53,958 nucleotides of DNA from JACCZX01 sp040003315 (lineage in GTDB: Bacteria; Pseudomonadota; Gammaproteobacteria; Burkholderiales; Burkholderiaceae_F): positions 1 through 53,958 of the forward strand of contig JBDUCU010000005.1 of NCBI GenBank assembly GCA_040003315.1, in the 5' to 3' direction. The notes under the pieces were generated by a model that did not search any database, was not told where the DNA came from, and saw only the letters and a list, made by a program, of their open reading frames with translations. The position numbers were made by a program, and so were the translations under genes. This document shows, piece after piece, positions 1 through 8,444 of the stretch (its first letter is position 1; the number at the start of each line of letters is the position of its first letter).

Positions 1-2
1 TG

Positions 3-353
3 GCCGCGCTGAACCCGTTGCTGGAAGATTGGAAGCACCGGGCCGCAGCGCGAATCTATGAAACCAATCGCAAACAGTTGTTCGAAGGACGGCCGGAGCA
101 TTTGTTGCGCGCAGTCATCGTAGTCGAGGCTACAGTAGACCGCAGCGGCAAGGTGACAAACTCGAAGATCACGCGATCGCCTGGTATCGCGTCTCTTGAC
201 GCCGTCGCGCTGCGCTCTCTGGGCAGCGCCTCACCGCTACCGGCCCCGCCACCATCGTTGGTCGCGCGGGGCGCACTGACCTATCACGAGACGTGGCTGT
301 TTCGTCACGATGGCCGCTTCCAGTTGCGAAGCCTCGCTCAGCCGCAAGAGTAG
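3..353 (+). CDS. TonB C-terminal-domain-like protein, 5' end missing
   Basis: The reading frame is open from the left edge to a TAG at 351-353, so only the C-terminal part (about 116 residues) is visible; the TTG at 18 is inside the frame and need not be the start. The visible protein has the pattern of a TonB C-terminal domain: a beta-strand ending in VVEATVDRSGKV, then NSKITRSPGIASLDAVALRSL, where a helix brings the conserved LD-A-ALR segment, then a proline-rich loop and a final aromatic strand. In the family this domain contacts TonB boxes of outer-membrane receptors, but orphan copies with unknown partners are common. No ExbB/ExbD is visible here. Family assignment is by pattern; the role is unresolved because the N-terminus lies outside the window. 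Confidence 0.6.
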   Translation, partial: AALNPLLEDWKHRAAARIYETNRKQLFEGRPEHLLRAVIVVEATVDRSGKVTNSKITRSPGIASLDAVALRSLGSASPLPAPPPSLVARGALTYHETWLFRHDGRFQLRSLAQPQE

Positions 354-579
354 TAGCAAAAAGCAGCACTTTGGCGCCGCGCGCGTCGCGAAGCGGTGCT
401 GCGCAGGCGCCGCAACCCCACCCGGTAACGAAATGTGTCAACCTGCGCCCCGGCTGCGCGTTAGAGCGCCAGAGCCAGTGGATCGACCTTGCGAACAGAG
501 CAATGGTTCGACCCTCGCCGATGGCATTTTCGCGTCAACGATGCCAATCATTATTAACTACCGTTACCAGGGACTCACT

Positions 580-906
580 ATGAAAAAGCTGCTTGCTGCC
601 TTAATCGCTGCAGCGTTCGCGACGGTCGCGTTCGCACAAGACAAGGCAAAAGACGAAAAGAAGGCCGTCGAAACCACTAAGCCTTACGGCAATACGCCGA
701 CCGAAAACAAAGCGCCTGCGGCTCCGATGAAGGACGCTGCTCCAATGAAAAAAGACGCGATGAAAACGGACGCGCCGATGGCCAAAGAGACCAAAGATAA
801 GAAGGCCATGACCAAAGAAGAGAAGAAGAAAATGCGGGCGGAAAAGAGCAAAATGCGCGCCGACAAGCAAAAGGAAGAAATGAAGCAGGACGTCAAAAAG
901 CCGTAA
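580..906 (+). CDS. small secreted Lys/Met-rich protein
   Basis: This encodes 108 residues. The ATG at 580 is chosen because an AGGGA stands 6 bases upstream and a clean signal peptide follows (MKKLLAALIAAAFATVAFA, cleavage expected before QDK). The frame is open back to 310, but that extension has no signal-like features. The mature part is very low in complexity: it is rich in lysine, alanine, aspartate/glutamate and methionine, with recurring PMK and KKD/KKM units and a predicted charged helical tail (MTKEEKKKMRAEKSKMR). No cysteine is present. I do not recognise a family with certainty. The composition suits an unstructured periplasmic polycation; methionine-rich periplasmic proteins sometimes bind copper, but that is speculation. 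A rho-independent terminator follows within 30 bases, so it is probably monocistronic. Confidence 0.7.
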   Translation: MKKLLAALIAAAFATVAFAQDKAKDEKKAVETTKPYGNTPTENKAPAAPMKDAAPMKKDAMKTDAPMAKETKDKKAMTKEEKKKMRAEKSKMRADKQKEEMKQDVKKP

Positions 907-930
907 GCGATATCCAACTTTGGCTGACCG

Positions 931-956
931 AGCAGGCCTCAGTGCCTGCTTTTTTT
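931..956 (+). terminator. rho-independent terminator after the small secreted protein
   Basis: A perfect 6-bp stem GCAGGC / GCCTGC (932-937 with 944-949, extended by an A-T pair at 931/950) has a 6-base loop and runs directly into seven T residues (950-956). It lies 25 bases after the stop of the small secreted protein and just before hemE. Confidence 0.85.
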
Positions 957-977
957 CGCCTGCTATATCGTTAGTCA

Positions 978-2060
978 GTGAGACCCGAAAACGACACGCT
1001 GTTGCGCGCGCTGCTGCGCGAGCCGACCGAGTACACGCCAATCTGGCTGATGCGGCAAGCCGGGCGCTACATGCCTGAGTACAACGCGACGCGTAAGCGG
1101 GCAGGAAGTTTTCTCGGGCTGGCCAAGTCCCCGGCCTATGCGACCGAAGTGACGCTGCAGCCTGTCGACCGCTTTGCGCTCGACGCTGCCATCCTGTTTT
1201 CAGACATTTTGACCGTCCCCGACGCCATGGGCCTGGGCCTTTACTTCGTCGATGGCGAGGGGCCGAAATTCGAGCGGCCAGTGCGGAGCGAAGCCGATGT
1301 AGCCCGGCTGGCTTGCCCGGATCCAAACGTCGAGTTGCGTTATGTGACCGATACCGTGCGGCAGGTGCGCAGCGCGCTGGCAAATCGAATTCCCTTGATT
1401 GGATTTTCGGGCAGCCCGTTTACGTTGGCCTGTTACATGATTGAAGGCGGGGGGTCCGATGATTTTCGTCGAGTGAAGACGATGCTGTACTCGCGGCCCG
1501 ATCTGTTGCACCGAATACTGGACGTCAACGCGCGAGCGGTCGCCGCATACCTCAATGCGCAGATCGAAGCGGGCGCGCAGGCCGTGATGTTGTTCGATAC
1601 GTGGGGCGGAGTGTTGGCGGACGGCGCTTACCAGGCCTTTTCTCTGGCGTATATGCGCAAGGTGATGTCGCTGTTAAAGCGCGAAAACGTCGACGAGCGC
1701 GTGCCGTCGATCGTCTTTACCAAGGGCGGAGGATTGTGGTTAGAGGAGATCGCTGACTTGGGTTGTGACGCGGTCGGTGTTGACTGGACCGTGAACCTCG
1801 GCCAAGCGCGTGCGCGCGTGGGTCAGCGCTGTGCACTGCAAGGCAATCTCGACCCAATGGCGCTATTCGCCGACGCGCCGGCACTCGCTCTCGCCGCGAA
1901 AGGGGTCCTTGACTCCTTTGGCCCGCCGCGCAATGCAACGGGAACTTGGGGCGGTCACGTATTCAATCTTGGCCACGGTATTTCCCAGTTCACACCCACG
2001 GAAAACGTCGAAGTGCTCATTGAAGCAGTCCATCGGCATAGCCGCGAAATACGCGCGTGA
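978..2060 (+). CDS. hemE: uroporphyrinogen decarboxylase
   Basis: HemE decarboxylates the four acetate side chains of uroporphyrinogen III to give coproporphyrinogen III, in the cytosolic haem pathway. The 360-residue length fits the family. Signatures visible: LMRQAGRYMPEY near residue 24 (the conserved substrate-binding Arg and Gly-Arg), FSDI around residue 75, GFSGSPFTLACYMIEGGGS in the middle, FDTWGG around residue 200 and HVFNLGHGI near the C-terminus. The start is GTG at 978; it gives the usual short leader (MRPENDTLLRALLREPTEYTP) and no better ATG lies upstream. It is preceded by a terminator and followed by a 316-base gap, so it is likely transcribed alone. Confidence 0.97.
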   Translation: MRPENDTLLRALLREPTEYTPIWLMRQAGRYMPEYNATRKRAGSFLGLAKSPAYATEVTLQPVDRFALDAAILFSDILTVPDAMGLGLYFVDGEGPKFERPVRSEADVARLACPDPNVELRYVTDTVRQVRSALANRIPLIGFSGSPFTLACYMIEGGGSDDFRRVKTMLYSRPDLLHRILDVNARAVAAYLNAQIEAGAQAVMLFDTWGGVLADGAYQAFSLAYMRKVMSLLKRENVDERVPSIVFTKGGGLWLEEIADLGCDAVGVDWTVNLGQARARVGQRCALQGNLDPMALFADAPALALAAKGVLDSFGPPRNATGTWGGHVFNLGHGISQFTPTENVEVLIEAVHRHSREIRA

Positions 2061-2376
2061 GCGATCACTTCGAGCCCGGCGTCACGTAGCTCTTACATTC
2101 CGTTAGATGCTTTGACTTATGCACAAAAACGCGCTCTGCCTGAATTCATGCGGCTATCCAAGTGGTTTAGCTTGCAAACGCCGATGAGTTCGAGCTAAGC
2201 GACTGATTCATATTGAATTGGCGACGACGCCCTGATGACGCTTGCATGGCTTAATAGGAAGGGGCTGCGGCGCCCTGGAGTGCCGAGAGATGTTTTCCAC
2301 AAACTTGTCCACAGGTGGTGCCTGAGTGCGCGGTAGTTAAAAATCAGTTAGTTAACCAGCCTTCTTCGAGCTGAGC
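2061..2376. other. intergenic region between hemE and priA
   Basis: A gap of 316 bases without a convincing gene. It is visibly less GC-rich than its surroundings near the priA end (AGTTAAAAATCAGTTAGTTAA at 2335-2355), which suits a promoter for priA. The only other structure I see is a pair of DnaA-box-like 9-mers at 2293-2313, listed separately. I find no hairpin followed by a T-run behind hemE. Confidence 0.6.
2293..2313 (+). promoter_or_regulatory. two DnaA-box-like 9-mers upstream of priA
   Basis: TTTTCCACA (2293-2301) and TTGTCCACA (2305-2313) each differ by one base from the strong DnaA box TTATCCACA. They lie in the same orientation 12 bp apart, about 65 bp before priA. A pair of near-matches can arise by chance; regulation of priA by DnaA is inference only. 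Confidence 0.3.
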
Positions 2377-2379
2377 GTG

Positions 2380-4431
2380 ATGAGCGTTGTAAAAATTGGA
2401 TATCCGTACGCGCACGTCATTGTCGACATCCCAGCGATTCAACCGCTCGAATACTCGGTGGCTGAAGACATCGGACATGAGATTGCGGTCGGATTGCGCT
2501 GCGTTGTTCCGCTTGGGCGCGGCCTTCGCACGGGCCTCATTGTGGGCATGGGCGATCGGTCATCGATCGATCCAGATCGAATCAAGCTGCTCAAGCGTGT
2601 TCTCAACGAGATCGCTCCGCTTTCCGCGGATTGGTTGCACCTCACCCGCTTTGCGGCGGATTACTACCAGCATCGGTGGGGGGAAGTGGCTTTGCCGTCG
2701 CTGCCCCGCATGTTGCGTACCGTTCCGGGGCCGCGCTTTCGACAATCGTTGACGCGGATGCGCGCGCCAAGCGCACCCCATTGGTCTGAGCCCGCACCGG
2801 CTGTCGTGAAACAAACAGCGGAACAAGCAGCCGCAATCGAGGCGCTCACGCGCGCCGCGGGGTTCAGCCCGCAGTTGCTGTTTGGCATCACTGGCAGCGG
2901 GAAGACAGAGGTCTACCTCGCGGCCATCGCGCAAAAACTCGAGTCCGATAGCACGGCTCAGGCACTGCTGTTGGTCCCCGAAATCAACCTGACACCGCAG
3001 CTGGAATCGCTATTGCGTGCGCGCTTTTCTGCAGAAACGGTAGTGGCACTACACAGCGATTTACCCGATGTGGCGCGCGCAACTGCGTGGTTGGCCGCCC
3101 ACGAAGGGCGAGCGCGCATTGTTGTCGGCACCCGCCTCGCGGTGTTCTGCTCGATGCCGCGCCTTGCCATCATCGTGGTCGATGAAGAGCACGATCCATC
3201 GTACAAATCCGGTGAGGGAGTTCGCTATTCGGCGCGCGATCTTGCCGTCAAGCGTGCACAGCTTCTCGACATTCCAATCGTACTGGGGTCGGCAACGCCC
3301 TCGCTGGAAACTTGGGCGCAGGCACGCGCCGGCCGCTATCGGCTGTTGGAACTGAAGCAGCGGGTTGGTATGACCGGCGGAGCGCAGGCGCTGCCGAGCA
3401 TCGAGCTGGTCGATGCGAGGATCCACAAGCCGCTAAACGGGTTATCGCCGCCGATCGCGGCAGCGTTGGCAGATACGCTGAACCGCGGGGAGCAGTCGCT
3501 GGTGTTTCTGAACCGCCGCGGGTACGCCCCGGTCGTAATGTGTGAAGCGTGTGGCTGGTTGTCGAACTGCCCGCGCTGTTCCACCTTCGCGGTTCTTCAC
3601 AAGACAGACCGAACGCTGCGCTGTCATCACTGCGGCTACGCCGCGACGGTGCCGCGTAAATGTCCAACATGCGGTAACCAGGACTTGATCGGCGTCGGAC
3701 AAGGTACGCAGCGCATCGAAGAGACGTTGCAGGGTTTGATGTCGACGGCAACGGTCGCACGGATCGATCGCGATTCGACCCGACGGCGGGGCGCAGCGAA
3801 AGATGCGCTCGATGCGGTGCATTCCGGCGCGGTTGATGTGCTCGTCGGCACGCAGATGATCGCTAAAGGGCACGACTTCCAGCGGGTTTCTCTGGTGGTC
3901 GTGTTAAATCCCGATGGCCAGCTTGCATCGCACGATTTTCGGGCGCCGGAGCGATTGTTCGCGACGTTGATGCAGGTCTCAGGTCGAGCCGGTCGCACCG
4001 GACTGCCGAGCCGCGTGCTGGTGCAGACCCGCTTCGTTAGTCACCCGCTGTTTGCGGCGCTCGCGCGCCACGACTACGCGCAATTCGCCGAAGCGCAGCT
4101 TGCCGAACGGGCCGCCGCCGGAATGCCGCCAATCACTTATCAGGCCCTGATGACCGCCGAAGCCGGGTCGATGTCAGCCGCGCTCGAGTTTCTGCGGCAT
4201 GCCCGCGCGATGGGGTCCGATGAGCTTGAGCGGTCTGGAGTTGGCGTGCGCCTGTTCGATCCGGTGCCAAAGGCCCTGCAGCGATTGGCCGGAATCACGC
4301 GCGCGCAACTGCTCGTGGAGGCGGACCAGCGGCTCCACCTGCAGACGTTCTTGAGCGCTTGGTTGGCAACGCTGCGAGCGCAGCGCACCCGGATTCGCTG
4401 GAATATCGAAGTCGATCCGCTGCAGCTATGA
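2380..4431 (+). CDS. priA: primosomal protein N', replication restart helicase
   Basis: PriA is the 3'-to-5' superfamily 2 DNA helicase that recognises abandoned forks and reloads the replisome through PriB/DnaT/DnaC or equivalents. About 683 residues, somewhat shorter than the E. coli protein (about 730). Order of features: N-terminal 3'-end-binding domain, Walker A LFGITGSGKTEVY (about residue 170), Walker B VVDEEHDPSYK (about residue 270), helicase motifs IVLGSATPS and FLNRRGYAPVVMC, then the zinc-binding insert with paired cysteines CEACG, CPRC, CHHCG and CPTCG, and the later motifs VGTQMIAKGHDF and QVSGRAGRTG. The start is GTG at 2377 or ATG at 2380, which are adjacent codons; ATG is preferred. 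It stands alone, facing the cytochrome c gene tail to tail. Confidence 0.97.
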   Translation: MSVVKIGYPYAHVIVDIPAIQPLEYSVAEDIGHEIAVGLRCVVPLGRGLRTGLIVGMGDRSSIDPDRIKLLKRVLNEIAPLSADWLHLTRFAADYYQHRWGEVALPSLPRMLRTVPGPRFRQSLTRMRAPSAPHWSEPAPAVVKQTAEQAAAIEALTRAAGFSPQLLFGITGSGKTEVYLAAIAQKLESDSTAQALLLVPEINLTPQLESLLRARFSAETVVALHSDLPDVARATAWLAAHEGRARIVVGTRLAVFCSMPRLAIIVVDEEHDPSYKSGEGVRYSARDLAVKRAQLLDIPIVLGSATPSLETWAQARAGRYRLLELKQRVGMTGGAQALPSIELVDARIHKPLNGLSPPIAAALADTLNRGEQSLVFLNRRGYAPVVMCEACGWLSNCPRCSTFAVLHKTDRTLRCHHCGYAATVPRKCPTCGNQDLIGVGQGTQRIEETLQGLMSTATVARIDRDSTRRRGAAKDALDAVHSGAVDVLVGTQMIAKGHDFQRVSLVVVLNPDGQLASHDFRAPERLFATLMQVSGRAGRTGLPSRVLVQTRFVSHPLFAALARHDYAQFAEAQLAERAAAGMPPITYQALMTAEAGSMSAALEFLRHARAMGSDELERSGVGVRLFDPVPKALQRLAGITRAQLLVEADQRLHLQTFLSAWLATLRAQRTRIRWNIEVDPLQL

Positions 4432-4441
4432 ACGACGCGCG

Positions 4442-5320
4442 CTACTTCGCTGCGGCGACCATGTAGGTGACGGCTGCCCGCAACTCGGCGTCGGTGGCGT
4501 TCGCCAGCGTGCCCCTCGGCGGCATCGCACCTTTTCCTTTGATCACCGAGGCAGTCAGCGCGTCGATTCCCTGGGGCACACGCGGTGCCCATGCAGCCTT
4601 GTCGCCGAACTTCGGCGCACCAGCGACGCCGGTGGCGTGACATACGTTACAGCCCGACGCGAATACTTTCGCGCCATCAACAGCGACACTCGCGCCGGCT
4701 GCTTTGCCAGCAGCAGTGACGACGGAGGGAGGTGGAATTGCAGCCGGAATCGCGCTGGGTGCGGCCGTAGTCACTGCAACATTGAGTGCAGGCACGGAGG
4801 CCGATGCCGCAGCGGCCGGCGCAGCGGGTGCTGCCGGCTCCTTGAATTTCGCACCCGCCTGATTGCCCATGAACACTACGGCTCGCGCAACTTCAACCGG
4901 ATCAAGATTCGGATTGCCGCCCTTTGCCGGCATCGCCTTGAATCCTGCGAGTGCGTGCTTGACGAGCAGGTCGTACCCGGTCTTGATGCGCGGGGCCCAA
5001 GCGGCGGCGTCGCCCATGCGCGGCGCACCCGCCACGCCTGCGGCATGGCACGCGCTGCACGCGGCAACGTAGACCGCCTCTCCGCTCTGCAATGACCTCG
5101 TCGCACCGGATTCGGCCAGCACGACCATTCCAACCGGACGCAACCGATCGCTGATAGCTTTTTCGCTCAGCGCATCGGATCCGGCAATCCCGCCCGTCGC
5201 GCTGCGAACGACATACGTTGCAAGCAGAATGATCAAGACTATCGGCACCACGAACGCGAGCACCACGACGGTCAACAATTGGCGCGGCGTCTTGATCAGT
5301 GAATTATTGTGTTCGGACAT
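4442..5320 (-). CDS. membrane-anchored dihaem cytochrome c (c5 family)
   Basis: 292 residues. An N-terminal membrane helix (LLTVVVLAFVVPIVLIILLA, about residues 16-35) serves as an uncleaved anchor and places the rest in the periplasm. Two cytochrome c domains follow: the first haem site is CSACH, followed later by the likely axial methionine in KAMPAKGGN; the second is CNVCH, with GAMPPRG. The domains are linked by an Ala/Pro-rich spacer. The near-identical surroundings of the two haem sites (CHAxGVAGAPxxGDxAAWAPR) show an internal duplication. Such proteins pass electrons between respiratory complexes and terminal oxidases, but the specific partner cannot be read from the context (convergent priA, divergent tRNA). 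Confidence 0.9.
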   Translation of the reverse strand: MSEHNNSLIKTPRQLLTVVVLAFVVPIVLIILLATYVVRSATGGIAGSDALSEKAISDRLRPVGMVVLAESGATRSLQSGEAVYVAACSACHAAGVAGAPRMGDAAAWAPRIKTGYDLLVKHALAGFKAMPAKGGNPNLDPVEVARAVVFMGNQAGAKFKEPAAPAAPAAAASASVPALNVAVTTAAPSAIPAAIPPPSVVTAAGKAAGASVAVDGAKVFASGCNVCHATGVAGAPKFGDKAAWAPRVPQGIDALTASVIKGKGAMPPRGTLANATDAELRAAVTYMVAAAK

Positions 5321-5448
5321 CAGAGCTCCAGTGGGTCGCGAGAAATTATAGCGGCGCTTGACTGCGCTCTTCGGCGGCTACGGCACTGGCGCGAGCAGGT
5401 GCATCGATCCATGGGCGCACTAAACTCGCTACCATTGGTCAACTATCC

Positions 5449-5525
5449 GCGCCCGTAGCTCAGCTGGATAGAGTACTGGCCTCCGAAGCCAGGGGTCGTG
5501 GGTTCGAATCCCGCCGGGCGCGCCA
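5449..5525 (+). tRNA. tRNA-Arg (anticodon CCG)
   Basis: A full cloverleaf can be folded. The acceptor stem GCGCCCG (5449-5455) pairs with CGGGCGC (5515-5521), the anticodon arm is CTGGC-CTCCGAA-GCCAG with anticodon CCG at 5483-5485 (reads CGG), and the T arm is GTGGG-TTCGAAT-CCCGC. Discriminator G is followed by an encoded CCA (5523-5525). The D arm has the usual AGCTGGATAGA pattern. Confidence 0.97.
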
Positions 5526-5560
5526 GCATTGCGCATCACTTACCCGCTTTCTCTGGACTC

Positions 5561-5980
5561 ATGGCCGCGCACGCACCGACACCGATTAACCTGACGTTGC
5601 ACTCGGCTTCGCGCGTTCTTGAAATTGAGTTCGACGACGGGCAGGCATTCAAGCTGCCATTTGAATTTCTTCGCGTGTATTCGCCGTCCGCAGAAGTGCG
5701 TGGTCACGGGCCGGGCCAGGAAACGCTACAGCCGGGCAAGCGCAACGTTATCGTTAACGAGCTGCACCCGATCGGACATTACGCAGTGCAGCCAGTTTTT
5801 TCCGATGGGCATAGCAGTGGCATTTATTCGTGGGAGTATTTGCACGAGATCGGTACGCATCAGACACGGCTGTGGAGCGAGTACCTGGCGCGACTCGATG
5901 CTGCGGGAGCAAGCCGGGAGGCAGCCGCGCAAGACGCTCCCATAGCCGCGCCCGCGAGCGGATCGGGATGCGGACGTTGA
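5561..5980 (+). CDS. DUF971 family protein
   Basis: 139 residues of the DUF971 family, which corresponds to the N-terminal domain of gamma-butyrobetaine hydroxylase and is a small fold also found alone in proteobacteria. Recognisable parts: LEIEFDDGQAFKLPFEFLRVYSPSAEVRGHG, a central NVIVNELHPIGHYAVQPVFSDGH and the C-terminal GIYSWEYLHEIG. The frame is open back into the tRNA gene, so ATG 5561 is taken as start because it lies downstream of the tRNA and gives the usual leader. Standing directly before ubiE is a common betaproteobacterial arrangement, but no biochemical role is established. The C-terminal tail is Ala-rich and variable. Confidence 0.9.
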   Translation: MAAHAPTPINLTLHSASRVLEIEFDDGQAFKLPFEFLRVYSPSAEVRGHGPGQETLQPGKRNVIVNELHPIGHYAVQPVFSDGHSSGIYSWEYLHEIGTHQTRLWSEYLARLDAAGASREAAAQDAPIAAPASGSGCGR

Positions 5981-5982
5981 CG

Positions 5983-6711
5983 ATGGCGACGCATTTCGGA
6001 TTTACGGAAGTCGAAGAGGCCGACAAAGCAAGGCGTGTTGCCGATGTATTTGACTCGGTCGCGTCAAAGTATGACTTGATGAACGACGTCATGTCGGCTG
6101 GGCTGCACCGCCTATGGAAGGCGTTCGCGGTGCGTCAAGCCAACGTGCGTCCGGGAATGAAGGTACTCGATATTGCCGGCGGCACCGGGGATCTGGCGGG
6201 CGCGCTTGCGAGGCGTGCTGGAACTACGGGCGAGGTTTGGCTGACCGACGTCAATGCGACGATGCTGGCGGAAGGTCGCGACCGTCTGCTCGATGGCGGA
6301 CTCATGATTCCGCTGGCGCAATGCGATGCCGAGCGCCTTCCCTTTGCGTCGCATTATTTCGATGTAGTGACTGTTGCCTTCGGTTTACGCAACATGACGC
6401 GCAAGAACGTCGCGCTGGAAGAGATGCAGCGCGTGCTGAGGCCGGGTGGACGGCTGCTTGTGCTGGAATTCTCGCGCGTCTGGCAGCCGCTCGCGCCGTT
6501 ATACGATGCCTATTCGTTCAACGTTTTGCCTTGGCTCGGAGGCAAGATCGCGGGCGATGCCGATAGTTATCGCTATCTTGCCGAATCAGTTCGAGTGCAC
6601 CCTGCGCAGGACGAGCTCGCCGAAATGATGGAACATGCAGGGTTCGAGACGGTCGAATGGTTCAATCTGACGGCAGGCGTGTGCGCACTGCACGTCGGAA
6701 CTAAGTATTGA
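5983..6711 (+). CDS. ubiE: demethylmenaquinone/ubiquinone C-methyltransferase
   Basis: UbiE is the SAM-dependent C-methyltransferase of ubiquinone (and, where present, menaquinone) synthesis. About 242 residues. The start at 5983 gives MATHFGFTEVEE, which matches the THFGF leader of the family; the in-frame ATG at 5968 would overlap the DUF971 stop and is the alternative. Motifs: DSVASKYDLMNDVMSAGLHRLWK near the N-terminus, SAM-binding VLDIAGGTGDLA (about residue 55), FDVVTVAFGLRNMT (about residue 125) and RVLRPGGRLLVLEFS (about residue 145), then the quinone-pathway region YRYLAESVRVHPAQDEL and the terminal AGVCALHVGTKY. It opens the ubiquinone block that includes ubiJ and ubiB. Confidence 0.96.
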   Translation: MATHFGFTEVEEADKARRVADVFDSVASKYDLMNDVMSAGLHRLWKAFAVRQANVRPGMKVLDIAGGTGDLAGALARRAGTTGEVWLTDVNATMLAEGRDRLLDGGLMIPLAQCDAERLPFASHYFDVVTVAFGLRNMTRKNVALEEMQRVLRPGGRLLVLEFSRVWQPLAPLYDAYSFNVLPWLGGKIAGDADSYRYLAESVRVHPAQDELAEMMEHAGFETVEWFNLTAGVCALHVGTKY

Positions 6712-6726
6712 TCGCGGGAGATCACG

Positions 6727-7728
6727 ATGAAAACTGTATTCGCAGGCAAGTTTTTCGCACTCATGTTGATCGGCCTCGTCGCCGCGACGTTTGCTGGTGA
6801 CGCCGACGCGCAGCGGCGTTTTGGCGGTGGCAAGAATCTCGGTCGCCAATCAGCGCCGGTTCAGCAGAGGCAAGCAGCTCCCGCTCAGCCGCCTCAGCAA
6901 GCCGGCAACACACAGCAGACGCCCGCCGCGGCGGCCGCCACGCGCCCCGGGGCGGCTCCTGCGGCACCGCGCAGTCCGTGGCGCGGCGCGTTGATGGGGC
7001 TTGCCGCAGGCCTCGGTCTCGCTGCGCTGGCGTCTTATTTCGGCTTTGGCGAAACGCTGACGATGTTTCTAACGGTGCTGCTCGTTGGAATGGTGCTGCT
7101 GATGATCGTCGGCTTCGTCATGCGCCGCATGCGTGGCGGGCCGCTGCAGCCGGCGTATGGACGAACTGAGGGTGGGGCGGCGGCTGCCACGTCGTCCAAC
7201 GAGCCGTCGAAACCGCTAGGCACCTATAGCAATGTTGGATACGAAGCTGCGCCCTTGCCAACGCAGCGCGACACTTCGGCATCGCCGGTTATGGCCGGTG
7301 CGCTGCCGGGTTCGGTGATGGATCAGTTTGCGCGCGGTACTTCATTGGCCGGTGCACCGTGGGGTATTCCGGCCGGGTTTGACGTTGCTGGATTCCTAGC
7401 CGCGGCGAAAGCAAATTACGTGAAGCTGCAGCAGGCCTGGGATGCAGGCGATCTGGCCGAATTATCGGAGTTCACCAGCAATGACATGTTCATCACGCTG
7501 ACGCACGAGTTGCGCGGCCGCGCTGGGCACTCGAGAACGGAAGTCGTCACGCTTGACGCCGAGTTGCTGGGCATTGAATCATCGGCCGACGAACATGTTG
7601 CGAGCGTTAAGTTTGACGGCTCACTGCGTGTAGACGGCGAGATCGAACGGGTTTCGGAAGTGTGGAACCTCGCCAAACCTACCCGCGGCGGCGGCTGGGT
7701 TCTGGCGGGTATCCAGCAGCTTGCTTAG
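6727..7728 (+). CDS. Tim44-like domain membrane protein
   Basis: 333 residues. Signal-like N-terminus (MKTVFAGKFFALMLIGLVAATFAGDADA), then a long low-complexity segment rich in Gln, Pro and Ala (residues about 35-85), a hydrophobic segment of two helices (LMGLAAGLGLAALASYFGF and MFLTVLLVGMVLLMIVGFV, about residues 98-140), a basic patch RRMRGG, a second linker and a C-terminal Tim44-like (SnoaL-type fold) domain from about residue 215 (FDVAGFLAAAKANYVKLQQAWDAGDLAELSEFTS to WVLAGIQQLA). Bacterial Tim44-like proteins are membrane-associated with no settled function. It begins 16 bases after ubiE with a GGGAGAT ribosome site, in the same operon; the position between ubiE and ubiJ suggests a link to quinone-synthesis membrane assembly, which is inference. 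Confidence 0.88.
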   Translation: MKTVFAGKFFALMLIGLVAATFAGDADAQRRFGGGKNLGRQSAPVQQRQAAPAQPPQQAGNTQQTPAAAAATRPGAAPAAPRSPWRGALMGLAAGLGLAALASYFGFGETLTMFLTVLLVGMVLLMIVGFVMRRMRGGPLQPAYGRTEGGAAAATSSNEPSKPLGTYSNVGYEAAPLPTQRDTSASPVMAGALPGSVMDQFARGTSLAGAPWGIPAGFDVAGFLAAAKANYVKLQQAWDAGDLAELSEFTSNDMFITLTHELRGRAGHSRTEVVTLDAELLGIESSADEHVASVKFDGSLRVDGEIERVSEVWNLAKPTRGGGWVLAGIQQLA

Positions 7729-7788
7729 CGCGGGATCGGCCGCAGCGGCAGCTTCTGTCCGCGCTCGCGCTTAGACCTTCCGCATTTA

Positions 7789-8364
7789 ATGATGCTCGAC
7801 CGTCTGGCAAACTCGACGGTCGTCGCGGTGCTGAACCGAGCGCTGGCTCGCGAAAGCTGGGCGCGCGAAAAACTGACCCCATTTTCCGGTCGGATCGCGC
7901 GCTTCAACGCGATGCCATTGTCGGTGACGTTGCAGATCGCGGACGGCGGTACGTTTGTCGAAGCTGATTCGGGCGACCCTGCTGTCACGATCAGCGTCGC
8001 GCTTTCTTCCGTACCCTTAGCGCTGTTCGATCCGCAAGCCGCGTTGAAGGACTTGAGACTGGTGGGTGATGCTGAGTTTGCGCAGGCACTGGCGTTTGTG
8101 TTGCAAAACCTGCGGCCCGAGCCCGAGGAAGAGTTATCGCGCTTCATTGGCGACGCTGCAGCCTTGCGTGTGGTCGGATTGTTGCGTGCTACGGCCGCGC
8201 AGTGGAAGCAGATGGCCGAGAGCATGCTCGATACCACGGTCCATTACGCCGTGCATGAGGATCCGATGATCGTCGGGCGCGCAGACCTCGAAGCCTTCGC
8301 CAAAGAAGTAAACGGCTTGCGCGATGCCGTCGCACGCGCCGAAAAACGAATCGCCGTGCTCTAG
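7789..8364 (+). CDS. ubiJ: UbiJ, ubiquinone accessory factor with SCP2 domain
   Basis: 191 residues with an N-terminal SCP2 (sterol carrier) lipid-binding domain and a C-terminal helical segment (LRDAVARAEKRIAVL), the layout of UbiJ. UbiJ is a lipid-binding scaffold that, with UbiK, holds the soluble ubiquinone-synthesis complex. Typical features: MLDRLANSTVVAVLNRALARE at the start, then PFSGRIARFNAMPLSVTLQI and the beta-sheet of the SCP2 core (VEADSGDPAVTISV). Two adjacent ATG codons (7789 and 7792) could start it. Its position between ubiE and ubiB is the conserved order in proteobacteria. Confidence 0.9.
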   Translation: MMLDRLANSTVVAVLNRALARESWAREKLTPFSGRIARFNAMPLSVTLQIADGGTFVEADSGDPAVTISVALSSVPLALFDPQAALKDLRLVGDAEFAQALAFVLQNLRPEPEEELSRFIGDAAALRVVGLLRATAAQWKQMAESMLDTTVHYAVHEDPMIVGRADLEAFAKEVNGLRDAVARAEKRIAVL

Positions 8365-8444
8365 CGCACATAAAGCCCGACGCGGTGCCGTTGTGCTTGG
8401 CGCCCTGGAGCTAGCACGCAGCGCACACCCTACAATCGCCGCCC

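Noticed and set aside
601..1383. 260-codon minus-strand frame
   Set aside because: It lies antisense to hemE and the small secreted protein; the product is Arg/Ala-rich with no domain.
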